From KBS-96 sp964247975 (GTDB lineage: Bacteria; Acidobacteriota; Terriglobia; Bryobacterales; Bryobacteraceae), in assembly GCA_964247975.1 (NCBI GenBank), contig CAXTWH010000003.1, positions 118,784 through 182,783 on the forward strand: 64,000 nucleotides of DNA, given 5' to 3'. This document shows positions 27,696 through 36,682 of the stretch, one piece after another; positions within the stretch are counted from its first letter, which is position 1, and each line of letters starts with the position of its first letter. The notes under the pieces are model-generated. The model searched no databases. It worked only from the letters and a program-made list of their open reading frames with translations, and was not told the origin of the DNA. The translations under genes and the position numbers were made by a program.

Positions 27696-27771
27696 GAGCC
27701 TTCATTATAGTGACGCGCTGCACCTTTAAGGGCGATCGTTGCTGCTTGAATCTTCCACAAGGAGAATGAGT

Positions 27772-28743
27772 TTGTTGCTTCCCGTCATCATGCAATCCGT
27801 TTACCTGAAAAACGGCGCGATTGAACTTCGTGAAACAAGCCTGCCGGAACGTCCGCCTGATTTCGCTTTGGTGCAAGTTCTGTTTGCCGGTATCTGCAAT
27901 ACGGACTTGGAATTACAGTGCGGCTACTACGGTTTCAGCGGCACTCCCGGGCATGAATTTGTCGGCAAAGTGGTGGAAGCTGATTCGCCGGAATGGATCG
28001 GCCGCCGGGTAGTCGGTGAAATCAATCTGGCTTGCGGCGTATGCGAATGGTGCCAGGCTGGATTCGGCCGCCACTGCCCAACGCGAACGGTGCTCGGCAT
28101 TGTGCGCCATCCCGGCGCGTTTGCTCAGTATCTCACCCTGCCCGAAAGAAATCTGCATGAAGTGCCGGATGAAATTTCTGATAAGCAAGCAGTATTTATC
28201 GAACCCTTAGCAGCGGCCTGCGAAATTCTGGATCAAGTACGGATTCCGACTGGCGCGAGAGTGGCCGTGCTTGGCGACGGAAAACTTGGTTTGTTGATCG
28301 CTCAAGTGCTCCATTCTTCGCGCATTCAGGTGGTTCAATTTGGAAAACATGCGGAAAAGCTGAAGATTTCCGCCGCCTGCGGTATTGAAACCCGAAACAA
28401 TGAAAAACTGCCTGTAAAAGAGTTTGAGTTTGTAGTGGATGCCAGCGGCTCCACCCAAGGCTTGCAGGACGCTGTGCGTTTGGTGCGCCCGCGCGGAACG
28501 ATTGTTCTGAAATCAACCGTTCATGGCGAGGTTCCTGTAAATACTGCGCCGATCATTGTGGATGAAGTCACGTTGGTCGGTTCCCGTTGTGGCCGATTTG
28601 CTCCGGCCCTCGCATTGCTGCAAAAACAGCAAATACAAGTGGAACCGCTTCTTTCCGCCGAGTTTCCATTAACCGAAGCCGAAGCGGCGTTCGGAGAAGC
28701 TTCCCTGAAGGGAAAGCTTAAAGTTCTTTTACGGCCATCTTAA
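27772..28743 (+). CDS. zinc-type alcohol dehydrogenase (MDR superfamily)
   Basis: A medium-chain dehydrogenase of about 323 residues. The catalytic domain has GICNTDLELQCGYYGFSGTPGHEFVG with the catalytic Cys and His-Glu, and the structural zinc loop CGVCEWCQAGFGRHC. The Rossmann part has VAVLGDGKLGLLIAQV. TTG 27772 is chosen because AAGGAG (27759-27764) lies seven bases upstream; ATG 27766 is only one base away from it. The 3' end overlaps the convergent potassium channel gene by 26 bases. The substrate is unknown. Confidence 0.85.
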   Translation: MLLPVIMQSVYLKNGAIELRETSLPERPPDFALVQVLFAGICNTDLELQCGYYGFSGTPGHEFVGKVVEADSPEWIGRRVVGEINLACGVCEWCQAGFGRHCPTRTVLGIVRHPGAFAQYLTLPERNLHEVPDEISDKQAVFIEPLAAACEILDQVRIPTGARVAVLGDGKLGLLIAQVLHSSRIQVVQFGKHAEKLKISAACGIETRNNEKLPVKEFEFVVDASGSTQGLQDAVRLVRPRGTIVLKSTVHGEVPVNTAPIIVDEVTLVGSRCGRFAPALALLQKQQIQVEPLLSAEFPLTEAEAAFGEASLKGKLKVLLRPS

Positions 28744-29698
28744 GCTGCTCGTCCGCAATTCGCGGCTGCGGCGTTTCTAATGACACGCGCTGGTAGCTGC
28801 CGAGTCGCTCTATCTCCAAGGCTAAATTGCCGTCCGAATCGGTTCGGAAGGAAGGTTCGAACTTGGCGCCCCAGACAAGTTCATCATACAAATAGGAATA
28901 ACGGGTATGCAGAATCTGGTAGAACATATCATCAAAGCCCTTCACGAGCACTAAAAATTCCGCTTGCATCGCTTCTAAATCCGCCGCTGTTTTGCCGTAT
29001 AAGGGGCTGCTTTCATCTAACGGATGAACAATGGTCCACGTTAAGGGCAAAAACAAAATTGTTTCCCGTTCAAGCGTCAAACGGTCATACCGGCGTTGTT
29101 GCTGTCCATTCACCCATTCCACGGTAGTCACTAACAGATTCGCTTCCAGTTCCATCAAGTTGTTCGAGCGGCGATTCGCCACCCGGAATTGCAAGCTGAG
29201 CCCATCTTTATAAGGAGCCACAATCATTCGTTTGCTGAATGCTAGGCGCGCGGCTGGCCGGGAAAAACGGCCAAACAACAAGCCTGTTGCCAGCGCAAAG
29301 CTCATCAGTCCCAGCAACGCTTCGAGCGCGGCAACTGTATTGGCCGCCACGCCTTCGGGGTAGATGTTGCCATATCCAACGGTGGTTAAAGTATGGGCGC
29401 TGAAGAAAAACGCATTTAAGAACCGGCCGAACGCGGTGGGTGTTTCCACGCCGTGCAGATGTTCCACTCCAACTACCCAGTAGATCCCGGCAAATATGAA
29501 GTTCATCACCAGATACCCGACAAAAACATCCAGCAGAAACCGAGGCCAGGAGGTGCTGATCATGTAAAGATACGGATTGCGGTCGCGCCAGTTCACCCCT
29601 TTCCGGTAAACGTTGAAGTTTCCATTTTCGTTGATAATACGCCGAATGGAGCCGGTGTATTTCTGGGTAAGACCAGGATCGAAAGTAGGTTTTTCCAT
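28718..29698 (-). CDS. inward rectifier potassium channel (KirBac type)
   Basis: A 326-residue channel subunit with two membrane helices (about residues 52-72 and 118-142) flanking the pore loop HTLTTVGYGNIYP, which contains the TVGYG selectivity filter. The C-terminal half is a beta-rich cytoplasmic Kir domain with FRVANRRSNNLMELEANLL. Four subunits would form the pore. The gene reads away from gyrA; the intergenic region is shared. Confidence 0.92.
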   Translation of the reverse strand: MEKPTFDPGLTQKYTGSIRRIINENGNFNVYRKGVNWRDRNPYLYMISTSWPRFLLDVFVGYLVMNFIFAGIYWVVGVEHLHGVETPTAFGRFLNAFFFSAHTLTTVGYGNIYPEGVAANTVAALEALLGLMSFALATGLLFGRFSRPAARLAFSKRMIVAPYKDGLSLQFRVANRRSNNLMELEANLLVTTVEWVNGQQQRRYDRLTLERETILFLPLTWTIVHPLDESSPLYGKTAADLEAMQAEFLVLVKGFDDMFYQILHTRYSYLYDELVWGAKFEPSFRTDSDGNLALEIERLGSYQRVSLETPQPRIADEQLKMAVKEL

Positions 29699-29765
29699 AG
29701 AAAAGCTGTTTGGATAGTCTTCAGATTATTGGAACTCTGAATTGTATTCAATTGGGATAGTAAAA

Positions 29766-29840
29766 TTCTGTTCGCAACAGAACTAATTAGGCAATGGGTG
29801 CAAGCTGGATAACACTCTCTTAAATCCGGCTTGCACATTG
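29766..29840. promoter_or_regulatory. palindrome and long hairpin between kirBac and gyrA
   Basis: TTCTGTT-CGC-AACAGAA is a perfect palindrome at 29766-29782. Directly after it, GTGCAAGCTGGAT (29798-29810) pairs with ATCCGGCTTGCAC (29824-29836) with a single G-U type mismatch, and flanking CAAT/ATTG extend the stem. The element lies about 140-220 bases before the gyrA start. It could be an operator plus leader attenuator, or a terminator without a clear T tail. The rest of 29699-29982 shows no gene. Confidence 0.4.
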
Positions 29841-29982
29841 TCAACAAAACTCCTGGAAATGTTTCGGTGTAAACGGCATTTGAAACATGGAAAATGGTAA
29901 AATGAACAAGTAACCACTTAACTAAGCCCTCACGTTTGCAATAACTTGCGGGAAATATTTCAAAGCGGTTCAGGAGCAACAA

Positions 29983-32514
29983 TTGGCTAACTCTGACAGC
30001 CCAAATCCACCGCAGCAGCCACCAAAGAACGGCAGCGCCGGAGGACCTGTTCTTCCGCCGGGTGACAATAAAAATCTGATCTCGATCAACATCGAAGACG
30101 AGATGAAGCGCTCGTATCTCGATTACGCGATGAGCGTAATCATCGGACGCGCGCTCCCCGATGTACGCGACGGTTTGAAGCCGGTTCATCGCCGGATTCT
30201 TTACGGCTTGCATGAAATGGGACTGCACTATAATCGGCCTACCCGTAAGTGCGCCAAAATTGTCGGCGAAGTTCTGGGGAAATTCCACCCGCACGGCGAT
30301 GCTCCGGTATATGATTCGCTGGTTCGTATGGCGCAGGCGTTTTCCATGCGCTATCCACTCATCGACGGCCAGGGAAACTTTGGTTCGGTTGACGGCGATC
30401 CTCCGGCAGCCATGCGTTACACGGAAGCCCGTCTTTCCCGCATTTCAGGCACTCTGCTCGAAGATATCGATAAGGAAACAGTTGATTTCCGTCCTAACTA
30501 TGACGACAGCGAAGTGGAACCAGAAGTTCTGCCTGCGCGTGTTCCCAATTTGCTGATTAATGGCGGCTCCGGCATTGCGGTCGGAATGGCCACTAATATT
30601 CCGCCGCACAATCTGCGAGAAGTTGTGGAAGCGACCATTACGCTGATCAACGATCCGAAAACACCGCTTGCCCAGGTTCTGGAAATGGTTCCCGGTCCTG
30701 ATTTTCCCACTGGCGGCTTCATTCTAGGCAAACAAGGCATCGTGGATTATTACAGCCGGGGGCGGGGAAGCCTGAAGCTTCGCGCTCGCGCCGCTGTTGA
30801 GAAGAGCGGTAAGGATCGGGAAGCGATCATTGTTACGGAAATTCCGTTTCAAGTAAACAAAGCCCGCTTGATTGAGCAGATTGCCACGCTTGTCGCTGAA
30901 AAAAGAATTGAAGGCATTTCCGATGTTCGCGATGAAAGCGATCGTGACGGAATGCGCATTGTGATTGAGTTGAAACGCGGCGAGCAGTCCGAGATTGTTC
31001 TCAATAATCTGTACAAGCACACGCAGATGCAGACAAACTTCGGCGTAATCATGCTCAGCATCGTCAACGGCCAGCCGCGCGAACTTGGTTTGATTGACGT
31101 GATCAAGCGGTTCATTGAGCATCGCGCTGATGTTGTGCGCCGCCGCACTGACTACCTGCTGCGCAAAGCCCGCGACCGCGAACATCTGCTGCTCGGCTTT
31201 CAGAAGGCGCTTGACAGCATCGATGAAGTCATTCAATTGATCCGTTCCGCCCGGACGCCCCGGGAAGCGCGCGAGAGTTTAATGGGGCGTTTCGAATTTA
31301 CGGAAAAACAATCGCAAGCCATTATCGAACTGCAGCTTCAGCGTTTAACCGGCATGGAACAGCAGAAGATTATCGACGAGCTTGCTGACCTTCAACGACT
31401 GATCGGCGAGTATACCGAAATCTTAGGCTCCGAAAAAGTTTTGAAGCTGTTGATCGTGAAAGAACTGAAAGAAGTTCAAAAAGATTTCGGTGATGCGCGC
31501 CGCACGCAATTAGTTGAGGACACCGGCGAGATCAGCCTCGAAGATCTCGTGCAGGTGGAAGATATGGCCGTGACGGTTTCACGCGGCGGTTATCTGAAGC
31601 GAACTGCCGTTGATACCTACCGCCGGCAAACGCGCGGCGGCAAAGGGCGCATCGGCATGGGCACCCGCTCGGAAGATATTGTGGAGCATCTGGTTATTGC
31701 TTCCACTCATGCTTATCTGCTGATCTTCACCAACAAAGGCCGTGTGTACTGGTTGAAGATCTACGAAATTCCCGATGCCGGCACTACCGGCAAAGGCAAG
31801 CACATCTCCGGCTTAATCAACTTGCAGCCGGATGAATCCGTGAAAACCTTTCTTGCTGTGAAAGACTTTGTGGAAGGCCAGTACATCATCATGGTCACTA
31901 AAAAAGCGGTGATCAAAAAATGCGAACTGACCGAGTTCAATAATCCTCGCTCGGGCGGCATTATCGCTGTGGCCCTGGATGACGGCGATGAGTTGTTGGG
32001 CGCTCGCATTACCAGCGGCAACAACTTTGTTTTCCTGGGGTCTCATCAGGGCATGGCTATCCGTTTCAAGGAAGATGATGTTCGCGCGATGGGCCGTCCT
32101 GCTCGGGGCGTGCGCGCGATGGATCTGAGAGACGGCGATTATCTGGTGGGCGTGGCCGCTGTGGAAGAAGATTGGCTTATCCTTTCTATCTCCGAAAACG
32201 GCTATGCGAAGCGCACTCCGCTTGGCGATTACCGGCTGACAGGACGCGGCGCAAAGGGAGTCATCAATATGAAGATCACTTCCAAGATCGGCAAAGTAGT
32301 TGAAGTTCTGCCGATTAAAGAAACGACCGACCTGATGGTGATTACACGTAATGGCCAGATGATTCGGCTCGATTCCGATCAGATTCGCGAAACGGGCCGC
32401 TCGGCGCAAGGCGTTCGGGTGGTAAGAATGGCGGAAGATGATAAAGTCGCTGCCGCTTGCATCGTGCCGGAAACTATTGAAGAAGAGCGGCTATCAGATT
32501 TGCCAGTTCAGTGA
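29983..32514 (+). CDS. gyrA: DNA gyrase subunit A
   Basis: An 843-residue type IIA topoisomerase subunit. The breakage-reunion domain has LPDVRDGLKPVHRRILYG, the active-site Tyr146 in AAMRYTE, and the quinolone region HPHGDAPVYDSL. The C-terminal pinwheel has the GyrA box QTRGGKG, which favours gyrase over topoisomerase IV. TTG 29983 is used with CAGGAG about six bases upstream. The N-terminus carries a Pro-rich extension of about 30 residues. Residues matching E. coli Ser83-Ala84 are Ala107-Pro108, while Asp87 is kept as Asp111. gyrB is not in the window. Confidence 0.96.
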   Translation: MANSDSPNPPQQPPKNGSAGGPVLPPGDNKNLISINIEDEMKRSYLDYAMSVIIGRALPDVRDGLKPVHRRILYGLHEMGLHYNRPTRKCAKIVGEVLGKFHPHGDAPVYDSLVRMAQAFSMRYPLIDGQGNFGSVDGDPPAAMRYTEARLSRISGTLLEDIDKETVDFRPNYDDSEVEPEVLPARVPNLLINGGSGIAVGMATNIPPHNLREVVEATITLINDPKTPLAQVLEMVPGPDFPTGGFILGKQGIVDYYSRGRGSLKLRARAAVEKSGKDREAIIVTEIPFQVNKARLIEQIATLVAEKRIEGISDVRDESDRDGMRIVIELKRGEQSEIVLNNLYKHTQMQTNFGVIMLSIVNGQPRELGLIDVIKRFIEHRADVVRRRTDYLLRKARDREHLLLGFQKALDSIDEVIQLIRSARTPREARESLMGRFEFTEKQSQAIIELQLQRLTGMEQQKIIDELADLQRLIGEYTEILGSEKVLKLLIVKELKEVQKDFGDARRTQLVEDTGEISLEDLVQVEDMAVTVSRGGYLKRTAVDTYRRQTRGGKGRIGMGTRSEDIVEHLVIASTHAYLLIFTNKGRVYWLKIYEIPDAGTTGKGKHISGLINLQPDESVKTFLAVKDFVEGQYIIMVTKKAVIKKCELTEFNNPRSGGIIAVALDDGDELLGARITSGNNFVFLGSHQGMAIRFKEDDVRAMGRPARGVRAMDLRDGDYLVGVAAVEEDWLILSISENGYAKRTPLGDYRLTGRGAKGVINMKITSKIGKVVEVLPIKETTDLMVITRNGQMIRLDSDQIRETGRSAQGVRVVRMAEDDKVAAACIVPETIEEERLSDLPVQ

Positions 32515-32536
32515 TTTTCAAATTTAAATGTTGAAC

Positions 32537-32565
32537 AAAGGGACTGCTTCGGCAGTCCTTTTTTT
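32537..32565 (+). terminator. gyrA rho-independent terminator with UUCG tetraloop
   Basis: GGACTGC-TTCG-GCAGTCC (32541-32558), extended by AAAG/TTTT pairing, is followed by seven T. The C(UUCG)G loop is exceptionally stable. It lies 22 bases after the gyrA stop. Confidence 0.92.
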
Positions 32566-33013
32566 GTGCACCTCTGAAAACTAGATACACTCTCGATCAG
32601 CAATTGTCTCGGAAAACTCCGACTTCTTGAGAGCAGCAGGATTCTCAATCGTTCTAAAAGTTTTTACCTTTAGGTTCTTTCCCTGTTCCGCTTCTTGTAA
32701 AAGCAAATCAGAATTAACCTAAACGTTGTTAGTAAGTGCTGATAACTATTTAATTTATAGTAAGTTCCAGGATTTACTATGCGAAAAAAATACGCAAACC
32801 AGGTAATTGTTACCTGTTTTGTTGAGACCCTTTCAATTATTGCCGCACAAGAGTAATGAAGATCCAATCAATCGCTTAACACGATAAGCGATTTGAAATG
32901 GATCGAATCTGATCTGCGCTGGTTCAGTGCCGGTTGCGTTTGCGCCGCACGCGAAATTTACGCAATTTGCGTTTAGCAGATCCATCTTTTCTTGCTCCAC
33001 AACGGAATAATTA
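32566..33013. other. 448-base non-coding region with several hairpins
   Basis: I see no convincing gene here. Three hairpins follow each other: ATAGTAA/TTACTAT (32757-32780), TGCG/CGCA (32780-32796) and CAGGTAA-TTG-TTACCTG (32800-32816) followed by TTTTGTT, a terminator-like end. Further right, ATGGATC...GATCTGC (32898-32917) can pair with GCAGATCCAT (32976-32985) around a GC-rich loop just ahead of the next gene. The first group could be a small RNA and the second a leader structure; both are inference. Confidence 0.4.
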
Positions 33014-34753
33014 ATGCGTAACAAAGACCTGAATAGAAGTGTGTCTTCGCTGGTAGTTAGTTCTATTTTCTGTCAGCTTAAATCGGCTTCAAAATCCGCT
33101 TTGCCAGTAGGTTTAGCGCTGATGCTATCCCTGGCAGGAATCGCCAATGCGGCATCGGTAAAAGATTTCGGTGCTCAAGGCAACGGAAGCACCGATGACA
33201 CCTCAGCCATTCAAAATGCGATCAACGCAACTACTTCCGGAACGTTAGTGTTTCCGGCAGGAACTTATAAAGTTACCAGTACCCTGTATGTTCGAGGTAA
33301 CGTCGCCTACCAAGGACAGGGTAATCCAGTGCTGACTGGAACAAATGGAGCGCCCCTGATGCAGTTTCCCCAGAGCGGTGCTAACAACATTACGGTGAGC
33401 GGTCTTGTATTTGATGGAGGCCAATTGCGAACCGAAGGAAACAGCGAGGTTCCCAAAAACGCGCGTATCACTGGAAATACGTTCCGCAACATCACTGTTA
33501 ACTCGAGTAACTGGACGCTGCAAGCAGGAATTTTTAGTTCAAACGGAATCAGCCAATCGTCCATTGATCATAATAAATTTCAGAACGTCATGATCAACGG
33601 CTCAACTCGGCCCGATGGCACGATCAATTCGATTGATTGGTTTGCTACCGGTATTTTCATGTATGGTTTGGATAGCACTACGATTGTGAACAACACGTTC
33701 GACACGGTAGGCGAAGGGATCAAAGTCTGCTTTACGCAAGTTTACCAGAGCAACAACGTCAATATCGGCTACAACACATTTACCAAGATTCACCGCATGG
33801 GCATGGAGCTTCAGGATGCCAACGGCTGCGGCCATCAGAACACGATTGTTCCTACTTCAAACCTCGTCGTTGAATACAACGATATTCATACCGATAATGA
33901 CCCTTACTGGGGTTCGTTTGGCATTAGCGTGGCGATGCCCGTCACGGTTCATCCGGTTGTCCGCTATAACCGTATTATTGGCGGACCTCCCTGCGATCCG
34001 AACAATCCTTGCTTGAATGTGCCGGGCATTGGAATCGAAGCGGGCGGCCAGTCGGCGGAAACTTATAACAACACGGTGGAAGGTTACTACGGCTTAGCGA
34101 TCGGCATCTTCGGCGGCAGCTCCAACGTGAAGTATCACGATAATTACGTGTGCAGCTTTTATCATCCGGCGACGCTGATGGAAGTGGGCGACGAGCACGG
34201 CCCTACTCCCAATGAACAATTATGGAATAACACGAACGCCGGTATCTGCCCGGCCACTGGAATTCCCAATCCCATTGGGCCTAGCCCGACTCCGACCCCC
34301 GCTCCAATTCCTACGCCTACACCCACGCCAACGCCTACCGGACCGGTCGCAAACGGAATTTACACGCTGACTAACCAATTCAGCAATTTAGTGATGGACG
34401 ATCCAGGTATGTCTGTTTCCTCCGGAACGCAGATGATTCAATGGAGCGCGAACGGCGGCGATAACCAGAAATGGAAATTTACCGGCGATGGCAGCGGCAA
34501 CTATACCATTGCCAACGTTCACAGCGGCATGTACCTGACTGATCTGGGCCAGGGAACTCTACAGCAGGTGCTGCAAAACAATGCCGCATCCCAACTGTGG
34601 ACGTTAAAGGCCGCTGGAAACGGAGGTTATTTATTAACCAACAAAGCTACCGGAAAAGTAGTGGATGACGCCAATATGAGCTTAAGCCAGGGTACTGGAA
34701 TGATCACCTGGAGCGCCAACAACGGACAAAACCAGTGCTGGACTGTGAAGTAG
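33014..34753 (+). CDS. secreted right-handed beta-helix (pectate lyase-like) protein with ricin-type lectin domain
   Basis: A 579-residue exported protein. A signal peptide ends near AGIANAA (about residue 47). The start of the fold, VKDFGAQGNGSTDDTSAIQNAIN, and YKVTSTLYV match the pectate lyase superfamily 3 entry, followed by Asn-rich beta-helix coils to about residue 425. A Thr-Pro linker (PTPTPAPIPTPTPTPTPT) leads to a C-terminal beta-trefoil of the ricin B/CBM13 type with two visible QW-type repeats (NQKWKF, NQCWTV). It probably binds and cleaves plant or other polysaccharide; catalytic residues cannot be assigned. Confidence 0.85.
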   Translation: MRNKDLNRSVSSLVVSSIFCQLKSASKSALPVGLALMLSLAGIANAASVKDFGAQGNGSTDDTSAIQNAINATTSGTLVFPAGTYKVTSTLYVRGNVAYQGQGNPVLTGTNGAPLMQFPQSGANNITVSGLVFDGGQLRTEGNSEVPKNARITGNTFRNITVNSSNWTLQAGIFSSNGISQSSIDHNKFQNVMINGSTRPDGTINSIDWFATGIFMYGLDSTTIVNNTFDTVGEGIKVCFTQVYQSNNVNIGYNTFTKIHRMGMELQDANGCGHQNTIVPTSNLVVEYNDIHTDNDPYWGSFGISVAMPVTVHPVVRYNRIIGGPPCDPNNPCLNVPGIGIEAGGQSAETYNNTVEGYYGLAIGIFGGSSNVKYHDNYVCSFYHPATLMEVGDEHGPTPNEQLWNNTNAGICPATGIPNPIGPSPTPTPAPIPTPTPTPTPTGPVANGIYTLTNQFSNLVMDDPGMSVSSGTQMIQWSANGGDNQKWKFTGDGSGNYTIANVHSGMYLTDLGQGTLQQVLQNNAASQLWTLKAAGNGGYLLTNKATGKVVDDANMSLSQGTGMITWSANNGQNQCWTVK

Positions 34754-34783
34754 AATCAATTCCTTTTTAATTTGGATAAACAT

Positions 34784-34825
34784 CGAGCCGCAAAATCTAG
34801 TTGATCTATTGGGTTTTGCGGCTCG
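34784..34825. terminator. 12-base-pair hairpin after the beta-helix gene
   Basis: CGAGCCGCAAAA (34784-34795) pairs perfectly with TTTTGCGGCTCG (34814-34825) over an 18-base loop. No T run follows on the plus strand, so it may be a terminator using internal T or a processing structure. Confidence 0.5.
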
Positions 34826-34882
34826 TAGACATACGGGCAAAGCCGATCGGAAACATACACCCATTCCGGTTGTCCAACAGTT

Positions 34883-35452
34883 ATGAGTTCAGATCGTTCT
34901 ATGACCCGCGACTTAGCCACCCTTGCTGGCGGAATTGCGTTAGGTGTTCTTGGCGCGCGAGCGTTGATGCCGATTGTCAGTTCTTTAAATGGAACTCTGC
35001 GAGGAAAACTCGGCGAGGATCCTTTTGGAAAATTGCTGGAAGACCATCAGGTGATTCTCACCACGCTCGATGAAATGGAACATGTTACTAGCGAGTCGTT
35101 CGCAAAACGCGGAAAACTTTTGCTGGTGCTGAAACGCACGCTTGCCAAACATGCCATGGCCGAAGAAGATGTGGTGTACCCGCTGCTGCATGACGAAGCG
35201 CAGCGCGCTGAACAAGCAAAACATCTTTATGATGAACATGCTGAAATGAAAATTCATCTTTTCGAGCTGGAAAACTTGGTGAAATCCGGCGAAGACTGGA
35301 CCGATAATGTTCGCTCCCTGCGTGAACTGATTGCCGGTCACATACGGGACGAAGAAGAAGTGCAGTTTCCGAAACTGCGTGAAACGCTAGGTGCCGATCG
35401 TAGCGGCGAGTTAGCCGGATTGATTCGGCGCGAAGAAGCAATGATTCTCTAA
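34883..35452 (+). CDS. hemerythrin HHE-domain protein with N-terminal membrane segment
   Basis: A 189-residue protein. Residues about 10-30 (LATLAGGIALGVLGARALMPI) form a hydrophobic anchor. The remaining four-helix bundle has the di-iron ligands of hemerythrin: His in LLEDHQV, His and Glu in KHAMAEEDVVYPLL, His in YDEHAEMKIHL and His-Glu in GHIRDEEEVQFPKL. Roles in the family include oxygen or NO sensing and iron handling. It stands alone between hairpins. ATG 34883 lacks a strong ribosome binding site. Confidence 0.85.
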   Translation: MSSDRSMTRDLATLAGGIALGVLGARALMPIVSSLNGTLRGKLGEDPFGKLLEDHQVILTTLDEMEHVTSESFAKRGKLLLVLKRTLAKHAMAEEDVVYPLLHDEAQRAEQAKHLYDEHAEMKIHLFELENLVKSGEDWTDNVRSLRELIAGHIRDEEEVQFPKLRETLGADRSGELAGLIRREEAMIL

Positions 35453-35460
35453 TTAATCCG

Positions 35461-35498
35461 TTCAGGGAACGAGTTCATCAATGAACTTGTTCCCTGAA
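35461..35498. terminator. 17-base-pair hairpin after the hemerythrin gene
   Basis: TTCAGGGAACGAGTTCA (35461-35477) pairs with TGAACTTGTTCCCTGAA (35482-35498) with one G-U pair and a four-base loop. There is no T tail. It begins eight bases after the hemerythrin stop. Confidence 0.55.
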
Positions 35499-35527
35499 TT
35501 GAAACCGGACAGTTATATAATTCTCCG

Positions 35528-36664
35528 GTGTCGCTTTTCCCTCGCCGGCTTATTTTTGCTTTCGGGTTATTACTCAGTTTCCGAAGCGTGCAGTTTTTAA
35601 TGGCGCAACAACCTACGCCGCCTCCCCCATTAGTTTCACCTGAGATACAGGATGGGCGTGTTACCGTGCGGTTACGCGCGCCGAATGCAAAAGTAGTGTT
35701 GTTCAATCGCGAAGGAGCTACCAGTGTTCCTATGCAGAAGGACGATCAAGGAGTCTGGTCAACCACTGTTTCTGGGATTGAGCCTGATCTTTACGGCTAT
35801 TCGTTCATCGCTGATGGAGTAAACCTTCTCGATCCATCCAATACGCAAATCAAGCCTAATCTGTTGAACTTGCAAAGTTTGATGCACGTACCCGGTTCCC
35901 CTCCTTTGCCTTGGGAGATGACGAACGTGCCGCATGGCGAACTGCATCATCATTTCTACCACTCATCAATAGTAGGCGACGATCGCGATTTTTTCGTCTA
36001 CACCCCGCCAGCTTACGATGCGAAAGCAGCTACTGCTTATCCGGTGCTGTATCTTCTGCACGGCTATAGCGACGATGCCAGCGGATGGTCGGCAGTCGGC
36101 AAGGCAAACCTGATTTTAGACAATCTCATCGCGCAGAATAAAGTGAAGCCGATGATTGTGGTAATGCCTCTCGGCTACGGCGCGCCGGAAATTGTTTCTC
36201 GCACCGGTCCAGGGTTTCGAGATCCGGGACTGCGGCAAAGAAACTTCGACCGCTTCCGCGAAGCTCTGTTTAACGAGATTTTGCCAATGATAGAGCGAAA
36301 CTATCACGTTGCCGCTACTCGTGAATCACGGGCAATTGCCGGCCTTTCAATGGGCGGCGCGGAAACGTTATTCACCGGCTTGAACGCGTTGGACCGTTTT
36401 TCCTATGTGGGGGCGTTTAGTTCCGGTGGCTTAGGAGAAGACCTACCGGCGCAGTTTCCTGCCCTTGATGCCGGCGCAAACCAGAAACTCAAATTGTTGT
36501 GGATCTCCTGCGGGCGGGAAGACCGTTTATTTGAGCCGAATCAGAAATTCGTCGCTTGGCTCAATTCAAAAGGCGTTCATGCGTCGTTGAAAGAAACCGC
36601 CGGAGCGCATACCTGGATGGTATGGCGGCGCAATCTGATAGAGTTTTCAGCATTATTGTTCTAA
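35528..36664 (+). CDS. secreted esterase of the esterase D/feruloyl esterase type
   Basis: A 378-residue exported hydrolase. The signal peptide is MSLFPRRLIFAFGLLLSFRS to about residue 26. An early-set/CBM48-like domain (VRLRAPNAKVVLFNREG...YGYSFIADGV) precedes an alpha/beta hydrolase with PVLYLLHGYSDD, the nucleophile in IAGLSMGGAE (Ser near residue 274) and the catalytic His in GAHTWMVWRR. This layout matches xylanase-associated feruloyl or acetyl esterases. GTG 35528 gives the full signal peptide; no ribosome binding site is seen. The exact ester substrate is unknown. Confidence 0.83.
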   Translation: MSLFPRRLIFAFGLLLSFRSVQFLMAQQPTPPPPLVSPEIQDGRVTVRLRAPNAKVVLFNREGATSVPMQKDDQGVWSTTVSGIEPDLYGYSFIADGVNLLDPSNTQIKPNLLNLQSLMHVPGSPPLPWEMTNVPHGELHHHFYHSSIVGDDRDFFVYTPPAYDAKAATAYPVLYLLHGYSDDASGWSAVGKANLILDNLIAQNKVKPMIVVMPLGYGAPEIVSRTGPGFRDPGLRQRNFDRFREALFNEILPMIERNYHVAATRESRAIAGLSMGGAETLFTGLNALDRFSYVGAFSSGGLGEDLPAQFPALDAGANQKLKLLWISCGREDRLFEPNQKFVAWLNSKGVHASLKETAGAHTWMVWRRNLIEFSALLF

Positions 36665-36682
36665 ACGCCGAACGCTCAATAA

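Noticed and set aside
29593..30294. Long minus-strand frame of 233 codons across the gyrA start
   Set aside because: It overlaps the conserved start of gyrA and the kirBac start, has no recognisable family or ribosome binding site, and reads as an off-frame shadow.
32766..32830. Possible c-di-GMP (GEMM) or other riboswitch before the beta-helix gene
   Set aside because: ACGCAAACCAGG is suggestive, but the conserved core of the GEMM-I class is absent and the stems do not fit any class I could recall.
32833..33024. 63-codon minus-strand frame before the beta-helix gene
   Set aside because: No ribosome binding site and no family; it overlaps the pairing leader structure, so I treated the region as non-coding.
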